Shown here piece after piece: positions 1 to 7,930 of a stretch of 64,000 nt of DNA (its first letter is position 1; each line of letters begins with the position of its first letter). The stretch is taken from NCBI GenBank assembly GCA_947259765.1, contig CAMYNG010000001.1, positions 94,219-158,218 on the forward strand, given 5' to 3'. The position numbers and the translations under genes are program-made. Below the pieces are notes generated by a model that did no database searches, was not told where the DNA came from, and saw nothing but the letters and a program-made list of their open reading frames with translations. This stretch comes from an uncultured Ectothiorhodospiraceae bacterium. Lineage in GTDB: Bacteria > Pseudomonadota > Gammaproteobacteria > CAMYNG01.

Positions 1-161
1 AACGCACCGTTCATGACGCATAGAATAATCGGATCATGATCTTGTAAACGGGCGGTAATTTGCTGCGCAAGTTCATCAAGTGCGGCATGGATTTCTTGAT
101 TACTGAACAGTAGTTCTCCTTCAGCCAGAACCCGGCGGGCGTCGTTAGCACTTATTGTCAT
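1..161 (-). CDS. hpt: Hypoxanthine(-guanine) phosphoribosyltransferase, partial (N-terminus only)
   Basis: Purine salvage enzyme that joins hypoxanthine or guanine to PRPP in the cytoplasm. Only the first 53 codons lie in the window; the gene runs off the left edge. The visible peptide starts MTISANDARRVLAEGELL and ends with DPIILCVMNGA, which matches the N-terminal helices and first Rossmann strand of bacterial Hpt proteins. The PRPP-binding loop is outside the window. The ATG at 161 is the only good start. It lies 22 bases downstream of the DsrE-like gene on the same strand. The family assignment rests on N-terminal similarity alone. Confidence 0.72.
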   Translation of the reverse strand, partial: MTISANDARRVLAEGELLFSNQEIHAALDELAQQITARLQDHDPIILCVMNGA

Positions 162-183
162 CTGATCAAAGCGCCAGGAAAAC

Positions 184-552
184 TCAGTAAGTAAACGTCA
201 CGGTTGAGCCATCCATTGCCTGGCTAATGATATATGCACCACCCACTGTTTCATCGATCTCGGGAATCAAGTCATCCCCCCAAATTTCGATAGTGGGTGT
301 ACACACCTTAAATGTAACACCAGCCTCGTGAGCTTCCTTAATATATTCGTAAACCGTCTTTGGGCTCGATTCCTGAACGCGCAGTTTCTCCGCCACACCT
401 TTTTTTGCAAGTTCACCGGCACGTCCGGTTATAACGATCTCAACTTCATAGTCCATTGCCGCGGCAACCGTTGCCTGAAAAAACGGTGCCCCCAGCTCGG
501 AGCCATTGCTTGGGTCCGTATTAACCATAACAATCATCAGCTTGTCCGGCAT
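184..552 (-). CDS. DsrE/DsrF-like family protein
   Basis: Small single-domain protein of 122 residues with the DsrE/YchN alpha-beta fold. Members relay sulfane sulfur or act as uncharacterised peroxiredoxin-like proteins. The N-terminus MPDKLMIVMVNTDPSNG is the first strand and loop. A single cysteine in VCTPTIEIWG, near residue 84, occupies the position of the active cysteine in this superfamily. There is no signal peptide, so it is probably cytoplasmic. It stands alone rather than in a DsrEFH set, so a role in tRNA thiolation or reverse dissimilatory sulfite reduction cannot be claimed. The same-strand neighbour hpt follows after a short gap, which suggests co-transcription. Confidence 0.7.
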   Translation of the reverse strand: MPDKLMIVMVNTDPSNGSELGAPFFQATVAAAMDYEVEIVITGRAGELAKKGVAEKLRVQESSPKTVYEYIKEAHEAGVTFKVCTPTIEIWGDDLIPEIDETVGGAYIISQAMDGSTVTFTY

Positions 553-658
553 GCTGTTCTCCTCTTTGCCAGATACATCATAAAATGGTCTATTTGTTCA
601 TCTGTTTTCAATTGTTGGCACAAGAGATACGTCGCCGTCGCAGTATCGAACGCACCGT

Positions 659-1753
659 CTACGCTGTAGACGCCTGCTTTTGGTCACTCGCAATATGTAT
701 AGTGGACGTCGGGAACGCGATTTCCGCTCCGTGTTTCTCAATAATATCAACAACACGCAACAAGACATCCTGCTTGACCTGATGATATTTTGCCCAGTTC
801 GTCGTACGGGTAAAAGTGTAGATGAAGAAATCAAGTGATGAGGGTGCAAATGCATTAAAGTTAACCATCAGGGTCTGGTCCTGGGCAATTTCTTCATGAT
901 TGCGCAGCATTTTCTCCACATCGTTAACTATGCTACCGACTTCAGCCGCATCGTCGTAGCGAACTCCAATGGTTTCATAAATGCGGCGGTGACTCATTCT
1001 GGAAGGATTTTGTACGGCGATACTTGCAAATGTCGAGTTCGGGACATATAGCGGGCGTTTGTCAAATGTGCGGATACAAGTCAAGCGCCAGCCGATGTTT
1101 TCAACCGTTCCTTCGATTTCCCTATCGGGTGACCGTATCCAATCCCCTACTGCGAAAGGCCGATCCAGGTATAACATCAAACCGCCGAAAAAATTGGCCA
1201 GCAGATCCTTAGCCGCAAAACCAATCGCGATTCCACCTATTCCGCCAAAGGCAAGCACGCCGGAAATACTAAATCCGAGGGTTTGCATTATTACCAATGC
1301 TGCAGTTAACAACACCGACATGCGCAAGAGCTTGCTCAGGGCATCCGCCGTGGTACGATCTATTTTCTTACCCTGTGACTCTTTTTGGGCAATGATATTG
1401 CTCTCGGCAAAGCCGATAAAACGCACCAGCGTCCAGGCGATGACGACAATAACGCCAACGGATCTTACCGGCCCTACCAAACTAAATATTGGCGCCTTTG
1501 TTTCGCTGGCGATGATCTCCACCGCAAAGGTCAGCCCCAAAACCCAAATCAACACGCTCGCCGGCCGCCTGATGGCATGCAGCATTGCGTCATCCCAAAG
1601 ATTGTTAGTCTGAGCAAGCTTCGCTTGAACGCGAGTTATGATGCGTTTTTGCACAAAATCGATCATTAGGGCGGCGAAAATGACGATAAAAATTTGTACT
1701 ACCCAGAAATTATCGTCTTTCAACCATTCCAGCTTGTCAGTCAACCAGTCCAT
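659..1753 (-). CDS. MscS-family mechanosensitive ion channel
   Basis: Inner-membrane channel that opens on membrane tension and releases solutes during osmotic downshock. The 364-residue protein shows about five hydrophobic segments (near residues 16-34, 63-82, 98-115, 142-161 and 166-196). The last is the glycine/alanine-rich pore helix (LAFGGIGGIAIGFAAKDLLA) followed by LDRPFAVGDWI, the start of the beta domain characteristic of MscS. Five membrane helices and this length resemble the YnaI/YbdG-type subfamily more than three-helix MscS. The C-terminal alpha/beta cytosolic vestibule is present. It stands upstream of the DsrE-like gene and downstream of nagZ on the same strand. The subfamily is inferred; the channel fold is clear. 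Confidence 0.88.
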   Translation of the reverse strand: MDWLTDKLEWLKDDNFWVVQIFIVIFAALMIDFVQKRIITRVQAKLAQTNNLWDDAMLHAIRRPASVLIWVLGLTFAVEIIASETKAPIFSLVGPVRSVGVIVVIAWTLVRFIGFAESNIIAQKESQGKKIDRTTADALSKLLRMSVLLTAALVIMQTLGFSISGVLAFGGIGGIAIGFAAKDLLANFFGGLMLYLDRPFAVGDWIRSPDREIEGTVENIGWRLTCIRTFDKRPLYVPNSTFASIAVQNPSRMSHRRIYETIGVRYDDAAEVGSIVNDVEKMLRNHEEIAQDQTLMVNFNAFAPSSLDFFIYTFTRTTNWAKYHQVKQDVLLRVVDIIEKHGAEIAFPTSTIHIASDQKQASTA

Positions 1754-1782
1754 CTTTTGTTTTCCTGTCTACAAAATAAAAA

Positions 1783-2856
1783 TCAAGTAAGGTCCAAATC
1801 CAGAGTTGCGTCTTCCTGGTAGCGTCGTACCGCTGCGACGGCATTTTTCCATTTGTGGTCCAGGTGAAGGTTTTTTCGTGACACCGGATGCCGTCCATGC
1901 ATACGTGCCAGGCGCGCATGAACGACAGGATCATTGTATTTCCGTACGGAAAGGCCGTCTACGATTTCGATGGCCGCCGGCCGATTGTTACAGATGAGCA
2001 CCACATCACAGCCGGCATTCATTGCAGCTTCGGCACGGGAGAGGTAATTCGGCCCCGCAACTTCGGCGCCGGCCATATTGAGATCGTCGCTGAATATTGT
2101 TCCCTGGAATTTCAACCGTTGCCGTAAAATGTCTCTTAGCCAGACCTTTGAAAAGCCCGCAGGTACATCATCAACCTCAGGGTAAATCACATGCGCGGGC
2201 ATCACCGCAGCTAAATCGCCCTGAAACAAACGACGAAACGGTACCATGTCATCGGAGTTAAGCTGGCTGTAACTACGATCATCTACGGGGACATCGGTAT
2301 GTGAGTCGGCCTGTACACCGCCGTGACCGGGGAAATGCTTGGCAGTCGCCGCCATTCCCGCCTCTTGCATACCCCGAATATAAGCATGCGCAAGATCGGC
2401 GACGGCGTTGGCTTCACGATGAAAGGCGCGATCGCCGATCACTTCACTAATGCCAAAGTCCAAATCAAGTACCGGCGCGAAACTAAAATCTATTTCCACC
2501 GAACGCAACTCTGTCGCCATCAACCAGCCGGCGGTTTCCGCCAACGATCTTGCCTTGCTTCGATCGTGATCATATAAGCGACCAATTCGTCCCGCCGCCG
2601 GCAACGTAGTGAATCCGTCACGAAAGCGTTGTACCCGCCCCCCTTCATGGTCAACCGCAACCAGCAGCCTTGGATTGCGCAGCTGGTGTATTGAGGACAC
2701 CAACTGCTCGAGTTGTTCGAGATCAGCATAGTTGCGACTAAACAGGATGACGCCACCCACCATTGGGTGAGATAAAAGTTCCAAGTCGTCCGGCTGAAGA
2801 TCCTTGCCTTCCACATCCAGCATTACCGGTCCCAGCGATTCATTCTTTGTCTGCAT
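1783..2856 (-). CDS. nagZ: Beta-N-acetylhexosaminidase NagZ
   Basis: Cytoplasmic glycoside hydrolase of family 3 that removes N-acetylglucosamine from anhydromuropeptides during peptidoglycan recycling. Diagnostic features are VMLDVEGKDL near residue 12, DHEGGRVQRF near 69, the KHFPGHGG motif at 173-180, the mobile catalytic loop DSHTDVP at 184-190, and the nucleophile region FSDDLNMAGA at 255-264. The 357-residue length is normal. No signal peptide is present, as expected. The preceding YkuD-type gene ends three bases upstream of this start, so the two, with the CYTH gene above them, are very likely one transcript devoted in part to muropeptide processing. Family members usually start close to MGPVMLDVEG, so an internal start a few codons later is possible. 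Confidence 0.95.
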   Translation of the reverse strand: MQTKNESLGPVMLDVEGKDLQPDDLELLSHPMVGGVILFSRNYADLEQLEQLVSSIHQLRNPRLLVAVDHEGGRVQRFRDGFTTLPAAGRIGRLYDHDRSKARSLAETAGWLMATELRSVEIDFSFAPVLDLDFGISEVIGDRAFHREANAVADLAHAYIRGMQEAGMAATAKHFPGHGGVQADSHTDVPVDDRSYSQLNSDDMVPFRRLFQGDLAAVMPAHVIYPEVDDVPAGFSKVWLRDILRQRLKFQGTIFSDDLNMAGAEVAGPNYLSRAEAAMNAGCDVVLICNNRPAAIEIVDGLSVRKYNDPVVHARLARMHGRHPVSRKNLHLDHKWKNAVAAVRRYQEDATLDLDLT

Positions 2857-2859
2857 AGG

Positions 2860-3363
2860 CTATAAGCTTAAATTTTCTTCAATCAAAACCCGGGTTCCTA
2901 CCGTGACGCGATCAAAGAGGTCAATCACATCTGAATTACGCATGCGAATACAGCCGTGGGAACCCGGTTTTCCCATCTCTGTTAGATCCGGACAACCGTG
3001 TATATAAATGAAACGACGTAATGTATCCACATTACCAAACCGGTTTCTACCCGGCTCCAGGCCGCCTAGCCACATTATTCGGGTCAGTATCCAGTCACGG
3101 TGTGGGTATTGTGAACCGAGGCTTTCGGAATAGTTTTCCCCGGTCAGTCGCCGGCCGACAAAAATCGTGTTTTCCTTGCAGCCATCACCAATTTTCACTT
3201 TGATGACATGCAACCCGCGTGGAGTACATTCACTACCGTTAATTTCTCCGGCACCGTTTGTCGCCGTCGATACCGGATATTGACAAATGATTTTATCGTC
3301 ATTTAATAAAGATAACCTCTGGCGAAGAATATCTACCCGGATCTGCAAATCCGACTCGCCCAT
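2860..3363 (-). CDS. YkuD-domain (L,D-transpeptidase fold) protein without signal peptide, probable cytoplasmic L,D-carboxypeptidase
   Basis: The 167-residue protein is little more than a YkuD catalytic domain. The conserved histidine is in YIHGCPD near residue 122, and the catalytic motif SHGCIRM (135-141) places the nucleophile at Cys138. No signal peptide or membrane segment precedes the domain, unlike periplasmic L,D-transpeptidases that crosslink peptidoglycan. Signal-less YkuD proteins of this kind (ElsL in Acinetobacter, LdcV in Vibrio) are known to trim the terminal D-alanine from recycled muropeptides in the cytoplasm. Placement directly upstream of nagZ, with a three-base gap, supports that role by context. 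The reading frame abuts the CYTH gene stop. The fold is certain; the carboxypeptidase activity is inferred. Confidence 0.85.
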   Translation of the reverse strand: MGESDLQIRVDILRQRLSLLNDDKIICQYPVSTATNGAGEINGSECTPRGLHVIKVKIGDGCKENTIFVGRRLTGENYSESLGSQYPHRDWILTRIMWLGGLEPGRNRFGNVDTLRRFIYIHGCPDLTEMGKPGSHGCIRMRNSDVIDLFDRVTVGTRVLIEENLSL

Positions 3364-3831
3364 CTACCACTCCCGATAGGGATGAGTTACAAGCTTAACG
3401 TTGTAATAGCGCGGATCATTTGAGACTTCCTCTCCGACCCAGGCGGGCAACTCCAGCTTCTCCTGCTCATTGGTCAGTTCCACTTCAGCAACAACCAGTC
3501 CGGCGTTTTGTCCCCGGAATTCGTCAATCTCCCAAGTGTGTGTTCCAACCTTTATATGGTACCGCACTTTTTCAACGAGTGGTTGCTGGCACAAATTTGC
3601 AAGCATCTCTTCAGCATCATCAGCAGGAATGGGATACTCGAATTCACTTCGACGAATACCAAGCGTCGCGCTTTTAATATTCAAAAAGGCCACCGACCCT
3701 TCCATGCGTACGCGAACCGACGCGGATTTTGAACCAACCAGGTATCCCTGTCGATAGAAGACTCCCTCGCCTGCGACTGCACGCCAGTCATCGGATCTCA
3801 GCAAAAATTTACGTTCTATCTCAACTGCCAT
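3364..3831 (-). CDS. CYTH-domain phosphatase (inorganic triphosphatase-like)
   Basis: Single CYTH domain of 155 residues. The signature ExExK occurs as EIERK at residues 4-8 and is followed by FLLR. Basic and acidic strands such as SVRVRMEG, LNIKSATLGIRRSEFEYPI and WEIDEFRGQNAGLVVAEVEL line the substrate tunnel of this family. Characterised bacterial members hydrolyse tripolyphosphate or thiamine triphosphate, or rarely act as class IV adenylate cyclase; the substrate cannot be told from sequence. The stop codon is immediately followed by the start of the YkuD gene, so it is translationally close to the peptidoglycan-recycling pair. Confidence 0.88.
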   Translation of the reverse strand: MAVEIERKFLLRSDDWRAVAGEGVFYRQGYLVGSKSASVRVRMEGSVAFLNIKSATLGIRRSEFEYPIPADDAEEMLANLCQQPLVEKVRYHIKVGTHTWEIDEFRGQNAGLVVAEVELTNEQEKLELPAWVGEEVSNDPRYYNVKLVTHPYREW

Positions 3832-3867
3832 TACTTTACCAATTCAATTAGCAACCAATAAAAACCG

Positions 3868-5193
3868 TCATTTTGCAAAAACTGCAATAGATTCAACGTG
3901 TGCCGTATGCGGAAACATATCCATAATTCCGGTTCGGATAAGTTGATAGCCGTAATTATTCACCAATTCACCGGCATCGCGTGCCAGGCTCGCCGGATTA
4001 CATGAAACATAGACTATGCGAGAGGCTCCCAGCTTTGCAATCACCGGTAGTAATTCCAGTGCACCGCTTCTTGGCGGGTCAAGAAACACCTTTTGGTATT
4101 CGCGATCCTTCAGCCAGGGCATTGAAGAGTTATCACCCGCTAGATCCGCGCTAATAAATCGCACGTTTTCAATCGAATTGTGTTCAGCGTTCTCCTGGCC
4201 ACGCGTGACAAGCCCTGCGTCGCCTTCGATAGCGGTGACACTCGCGACCCGGCGCGCAAATGGCAAGCTGAAATTACCGAGGCCGCAGAAAAACTCGATT
4301 AGGTTTTCATCCGACTGTAACTCAAGCTGGTCGATAGCCCGGGAGATCATAGCCTTATTGATACTTGGGTTTACCTGGGTAAAGTCGTTTGGAAGAAACT
4401 GAATTTCTACACCATACTCATCCAGGGTATAGGCAAGTTGAGGATCTTTGGGCCAGAGTGGTTTCGTTGAAGCCGGGCCTTTGGGTTGAAGAAAAACAAT
4501 AATATTGTTGATTTTCGCCCATTCTATAAGCCGATGGCTATCGGCTTCTGAAAATTCTTCGAGATTCCGAAATACCAAAGCGGTGTGGCTATCGTCAACC
4601 GCGACTTCGATTTGCGGTAACTTCGCACGGCACTCAAAGCCATTAATGAGTACCGCCAGTTCGCCGATCCGCTCTCCCACACTTGAATGCAATACCTCGC
4701 AGCTTTGCATGTCCGCCAAATAGCGACTCTGCCGTTCGCGAAAGCCGACAAGTACACGCTTTTTCCCGATCACATATCTAACTCCCAGCCGGGCCTTATT
4801 GCGATATCCCCAAACCGGCCCGGTGAGTGGCTGCAAAACCGTGCTCGGTTTCACCCTGCCGATGCGTTCCAGGTTTTCCAGTAAAAGCTCCTGTTTCAAC
4901 CGTATTTGTTGTGCCCCGGAGAGGTGCTGTAAACTGCAGCCGCCACAGATGTCGAAATGTCGACAGCGCGGAGTCACTCGATGTGGCGATGGCCGTAAAA
5001 CCTCAAGTACCGAGCCTTCATCAAACTTACGATGTTGCCCGCAATACTGAAACACAACGCGCTCACCGGGTAATGCGCCATGAACAAACACAGTTTTACC
5101 TTCAATGCGGGCGATACCACGTCCCTCATGTGAGAGCTTCTCGATCTCGACAGTAACCGGGGTTTTCGATATTTGCTTACGTCGTCTACCCAT
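3868..5193 (-). CDS. rlmD: 23S rRNA (uracil-1939-C5)-methyltransferase RlmD
   Basis: RNA methyltransferase that forms m5U1939 in 23S rRNA using S-adenosylmethionine. Domains in order: an N-terminal TRAM-like RNA-binding barrel with basic residues (MGRRRKQISK and KLSHEGRGIARIEGKTVF), an iron-sulfur cluster site (CRHFDICGGCSLQHL plus a later cysteine in MQSCEVLH), then a Rossmann methyltransferase domain with FFCGLGNFSLPFA and the catalytic cysteine in VYVSCNPASLARDA. Length 441 residues matches RumA/RlmD. It lies between the exonuclease-like gene and the CYTH gene. Pairing of rlmD with cysM is common in gammaproteobacteria, where a BarA/GacS kinase gene is often adjacent; here only an HPt domain is found there. 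Confidence 0.95.
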   Translation of the reverse strand: MGRRRKQISKTPVTVEIEKLSHEGRGIARIEGKTVFVHGALPGERVVFQYCGQHRKFDEGSVLEVLRPSPHRVTPRCRHFDICGGCSLQHLSGAQQIRLKQELLLENLERIGRVKPSTVLQPLTGPVWGYRNKARLGVRYVIGKKRVLVGFRERQSRYLADMQSCEVLHSSVGERIGELAVLINGFECRAKLPQIEVAVDDSHTALVFRNLEEFSEADSHRLIEWAKINNIIVFLQPKGPASTKPLWPKDPQLAYTLDEYGVEIQFLPNDFTQVNPSINKAMISRAIDQLELQSDENLIEFFCGLGNFSLPFARRVASVTAIEGDAGLVTRGQENAEHNSIENVRFISADLAGDNSSMPWLKDREYQKVFLDPPRSGALELLPVIAKLGASRIVYVSCNPASLARDAGELVNNYGYQLIRTGIMDMFPHTAHVESIAVFAK

Positions 5194-5244
5194 TTGGAAT
5201 AGTTCTATAGGAGATCAGAATCAACAGCTGCAGAGCCCGGAAGC

Positions 5245-6015
5245 TCAAGACTTCCAGGCCTGTAAATACTCCAGCAGATGTGGCTTTGCTTCATCGCCGA
5301 GAGTCTTCCGTACACGGTCACACTCTGCGCTGTAATCCGACGGATTTAAGTGACCGCGGATAAATTCAAATCGCAGGTAAACCAGGTAAATATTCAACAC
5401 ATCTGTCTCACAATTATTACGAATGCCCGCCAGATCACCTGCCTGAAACCTCTCCCAAACCATCGCACTACTCAGTCCCATTTTAGCCGGTAGGCCGAGC
5501 AACGCCGCAATCTGTTCAAGCGGCGCAACCGCCTGAGATTCATAACCCGACATTACATCCATTAAATCGGTGTGTCGTGTATGGTGTCGGTCCAAGTAAT
5601 TGTTCCGACTGAAGTTATCATCGTCATCGCCGACTTCCCAATAACGCGGTGCCTGTACGCCGTGGATCAGTGCGCGATACTGCAGAATGGGTAAATCAAA
5701 TGCTCGGCCGTTCCAGGAAACGATGGTCGGGGTATGCTTACTGACGTCACTAAAGAAACATTTAACTAATTCTGCTTCGTCAGCGTTTTCATTTCCCAGT
5801 GAACACACTGAGAACTGCTCTCGCGTGTGCACGGCGGCGGAAATGGCCACGATACGATGTAAATGCAGAGGTAGAAACTCGTTACCGGTTTCCTGCCTGC
5901 GTTTGTGGAAGATAATATTTGCAACTTCCTTGTCGGAAAGTCCATCCAGCCCGTACAAGCGTCGACCGCCATCCAGGTCGGGAATGGTTTCAATACAAAA
6001 CACGAAAACGTTCAT
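5245..6015 (-). CDS. Predicted 3'-5' exonuclease, PolB-like family, with altered Exo I motif
   Basis: DEDD-superfamily protein of 256 residues, related to the proofreading exonuclease domain of DNA polymerase B and found as a stand-alone protein in many proteobacteria. Motif Exo II is clear (SWNGRAFDLPILQYRAL), as is an Exo III region (NCETDVLNIYLVYLRF). The first motif, normally FDIET near the N-terminus, reads VFCIETIPD: the metal-binding aspartate is replaced by cysteine (codon TGT). The remaining glutamate is kept. Catalysis may therefore be weakened or lost, or this base may be a sequencing error, although GAT to TGT needs two changes. The gene lies between cysM and rlmD on the same strand. 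No function beyond the family is established. Confidence 0.82.
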   Translation of the reverse strand: MNVFVFCIETIPDLDGGRRLYGLDGLSDKEVANIIFHKRRQETGNEFLPLHLHRIVAISAAVHTREQFSVCSLGNENADEAELVKCFFSDVSKHTPTIVSWNGRAFDLPILQYRALIHGVQAPRYWEVGDDDDNFSRNNYLDRHHTRHTDLMDVMSGYESQAVAPLEQIAALLGLPAKMGLSSAMVWERFQAGDLAGIRNNCETDVLNIYLVYLRFEFIRGHLNPSDYSAECDRVRKTLGDEAKPHLLEYLQAWKS

Positions 6016-6044
6016 GCGCCTTTCATTTACCCGTATGGAAAAGC

Positions 6045-6938
6045 CTATTCCGCGGGGAACACCGGTGTCGATAAGTAACGATCGCCGCGATCACAAATAA
6101 TAGTGGCGATCACGGCATTATTTACGGACTCGGAAAGTTTTAACGCAGCGGCCACGGCGCCGCCAGAGGAAATCCCACAAAATATCCCTTCGCGGGAAGC
6201 CAGTTCTCGAGTTATGTTCTCTGCATCCTCCTGGCTAACGTCAATTGTGATGTCTACCCGAGTCGCATCGAAAATTTTGGGGATGTATTCCTTGGGCCAC
6301 CGTCGAATACCGGGAATACGTGCGCCTTCTTCCGGCTGCACGCCCACGATCTGGATAGCGGGATTTTGTTCTTTTAAAAAACGCGACGTTCCCATAATTG
6401 TTCCGGTTGTTCCCATCGCACTCACAAAATGGCTAATGCGACCCGCTGTGTCCCTCCAGATTTCCGGACCGGTGGTGTTGTAATGGGCAAGTGGATTATC
6501 TGGATTGGAAAATTGATCCAGCACCTTGCCTTCACCCCGTGACTGCATTTCCAAAGCCAGATCACGTGCGCCTTCCATGCTCTGTTGCTGGGTGACCAGA
6601 ATAATCTCGGCACCGAAAGCCTTCATCACCGCGCGCCGTTCAATACTCATGTTATCCGGCATGATGAGAACCATGCGGTAACCCTTGATCGCCGCGGCCA
6701 TTGCCAGTGCGATACCCGTATTACCACTTGTGGCCTCTATTAAAGTGTCACCGGGTCGGATATCGCCACGCTTTTCCGCACAGCTCACCATACTCATGGC
6801 TGGACGATCTTTAACCGATCCCGCAGGATTGTTTCCCTCCAGTTTAACGAGAATTGTATTGCTACATTCACCCGGCAAACGCTGTAAACGCACCAAGGGC
6901 GTGTTGCCTACGAAATTTTCGATGCTTGGATATTCCAT
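6045..6938 (-). CDS. cysM: Cysteine synthase B (O-acetylserine/O-phosphoserine sulfhydrylase)
   Basis: PLP enzyme that makes cysteine from O-acetylserine and sulfide or thiosulfate. The PLP lysine is in NPAGSVKDRPA (Lys43 from the chosen start), the substrate loop in EATSGNTGIALAMAAA, and the phosphate-binding glycine loop in SAMGTTGTIMGTSRF. The C-terminal SSGGAVAAAL is conserved. I chose the ATG at 6938, giving MEYPSIENFVGNTPLV and 297 residues, typical of CysM. An upstream in-frame start at 6992 would add 18 residues that look like 5' leader. It is divergent from the HPt gene across a short gap that must hold both promoters. Confidence 0.94.
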   Translation of the reverse strand: MEYPSIENFVGNTPLVRLQRLPGECSNTILVKLEGNNPAGSVKDRPAMSMVSCAEKRGDIRPGDTLIEATSGNTGIALAMAAAIKGYRMVLIMPDNMSIERRAVMKAFGAEIILVTQQQSMEGARDLALEMQSRGEGKVLDQFSNPDNPLAHYNTTGPEIWRDTAGRISHFVSAMGTTGTIMGTSRFLKEQNPAIQIVGVQPEEGARIPGIRRWPKEYIPKIFDATRVDITIDVSQEDAENITRELASREGIFCGISSGGAVAAALKLSESVNNAVIATIICDRGDRYLSTPVFPAE

Positions 6939-7056
6939 CGTGCTAGTGTATAGCATCACCGGCCCCGAGCCAAAATCTCGCCTGTGGATCAAATTCGAAC
7001 AATAGTTAGGCTATTATCGGGGTCATTTTTCTGAATACGTGGAGCGACCAAGGTAA

Positions 7057-7410
7057 ATGGCGGAATCACTTGATCGTGCGCAGGCTCTCTTGCAGGCAGG
7101 TGGCAATGAAAAACTTGCCAAGGATCTTTTTCAGATGTTGTTGGCCGAACTACCCGAAATGCGAAATAATATAGAAGAGGCCTGGAGGCTGCAGGACGCA
7201 ACTGCACTACGGGATCACGCCCACAAGATCTCCGGGGCTACAGCCTATTGTGGTGTGCCCGAACTCGCAACGTGCGCTCGCTCCCTGGAGGACGCTATCA
7301 AAATGCGGGCTGACCGCACAACGATCGAATTTAAGATGGAAAGGCTCTCGCAGGCGATCGATACTTTGCTTTTGCATGGGCCCGATTTCCTGGCCAGCAG
7401 TTGGAGCTAA
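7057..7410 (+). CDS. Stand-alone histidine phosphotransfer (HPt) domain protein
   Basis: The 117-residue protein is a single HPt four-helix bundle. The phospho-accepting histidine is His56 in DHAHKISGATAYCGVPEL, the normal HPt pattern of HxxKG type with Ser59-Gly60 in the following turn. The preceding segment ELPEMRNNIEEAWRLQD is the conserved helix before the active site. There is no kinase, receiver or membrane segment, so the protein must take phosphate from a kinase encoded elsewhere. It lies beside cysM, where many gammaproteobacteria carry the hybrid kinase BarA/GacS, whose own C-terminal domain is HPt. It could be a remnant of such a gene or a free HptB-type relay. Convergent with acpS. 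Confidence 0.88.
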   Translation: MAESLDRAQALLQAGGNEKLAKDLFQMLLAELPEMRNNIEEAWRLQDATALRDHAHKISGATAYCGVPELATCARSLEDAIKMRADRTTIEFKMERLSQAIDTLLLHGPDFLASSWS

Positions 7411-7543
7411 GAAATTATAACAGTTTGAATCATACGTCGTCTGCTGCCGTCTGTGCACAGTATTCCCGATTGCGATGTCCCGAGGAAAAAACCTTAAAAC
7501 CAATTCCTGTTTTTAAGAATTCGAAAAATGTTGAAATGCGTGT

Positions 7544-7930
7544 TCACTCGAATCCTTCAAGAGTCACAAATGCGACCGCATGCTCACGTTCGTCAGCCAG
7601 GCTGACGTGGCTATCGGAAATTTGTTTTTCCTGGAGAAAATCCAATGCCCGACCCGAACATTTCAGCTGTGGTTTTCCCAGTTCGTCATGACCGACGCCG
7701 ATATGCTGCATGGACAGACCATCGCGAAATCCGGTGCCCATTGCCTTCGCCATTGCCTCTTTTGCGGCAAAACGCTTGGCCAAAAAGGACTCGCGATTGG
7801 TTGACTGTTGAAACTCGGAAAACTCATTTTCGGTTAAAATTCGACGAGCAAATTTTTCACCGTGGCGACTGAGATTCTCTTTCATTCGCCGAACAGAAAC
7901 AATATCGGTGCCGATCCCGAAAATCTTCAT
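7544..7930 (-). CDS. acpS: Holo-[acyl-carrier-protein] synthase AcpS
   Basis: Transfers 4'-phosphopantetheine from CoA to the serine of acyl carrier protein, activating it for fatty-acid synthesis. The signature motifs are [12 protein letters not shown] at the N-terminus, with the magnesium-binding aspartate, and [17 protein letters not shown] in the middle; the C-terminal [20 protein letters not shown] is also typical. The 128-residue length is normal. Its ATG overlaps the pdxJ stop codon by four bases (ATGA), so the two are translationally coupled, as in the common pdxJ-acpS arrangement. It is the last gene of the long minus-strand operon that begins with lepA or rpoE. Confidence 0.95.
   Translation of the reverse strand: MKIFGIGTDIVSVRRMKENLSRHGEKFARRILTENEFSEFQQSTNRESFLAKRFAAKEAMAKAMGTGFRDGLSMQHIGVGHDELGKPQLKCSGRALDFLQEKQISDSHVSLADEREHAVAFVTLEGFE

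Noticed and set aside
598-855. 85-codon frame on the minus strand between the MscS-type gene and the DsrE-like gene
   Set aside because: It mostly overlaps the end of the channel gene in another frame and is basic and low in sequence complexity.
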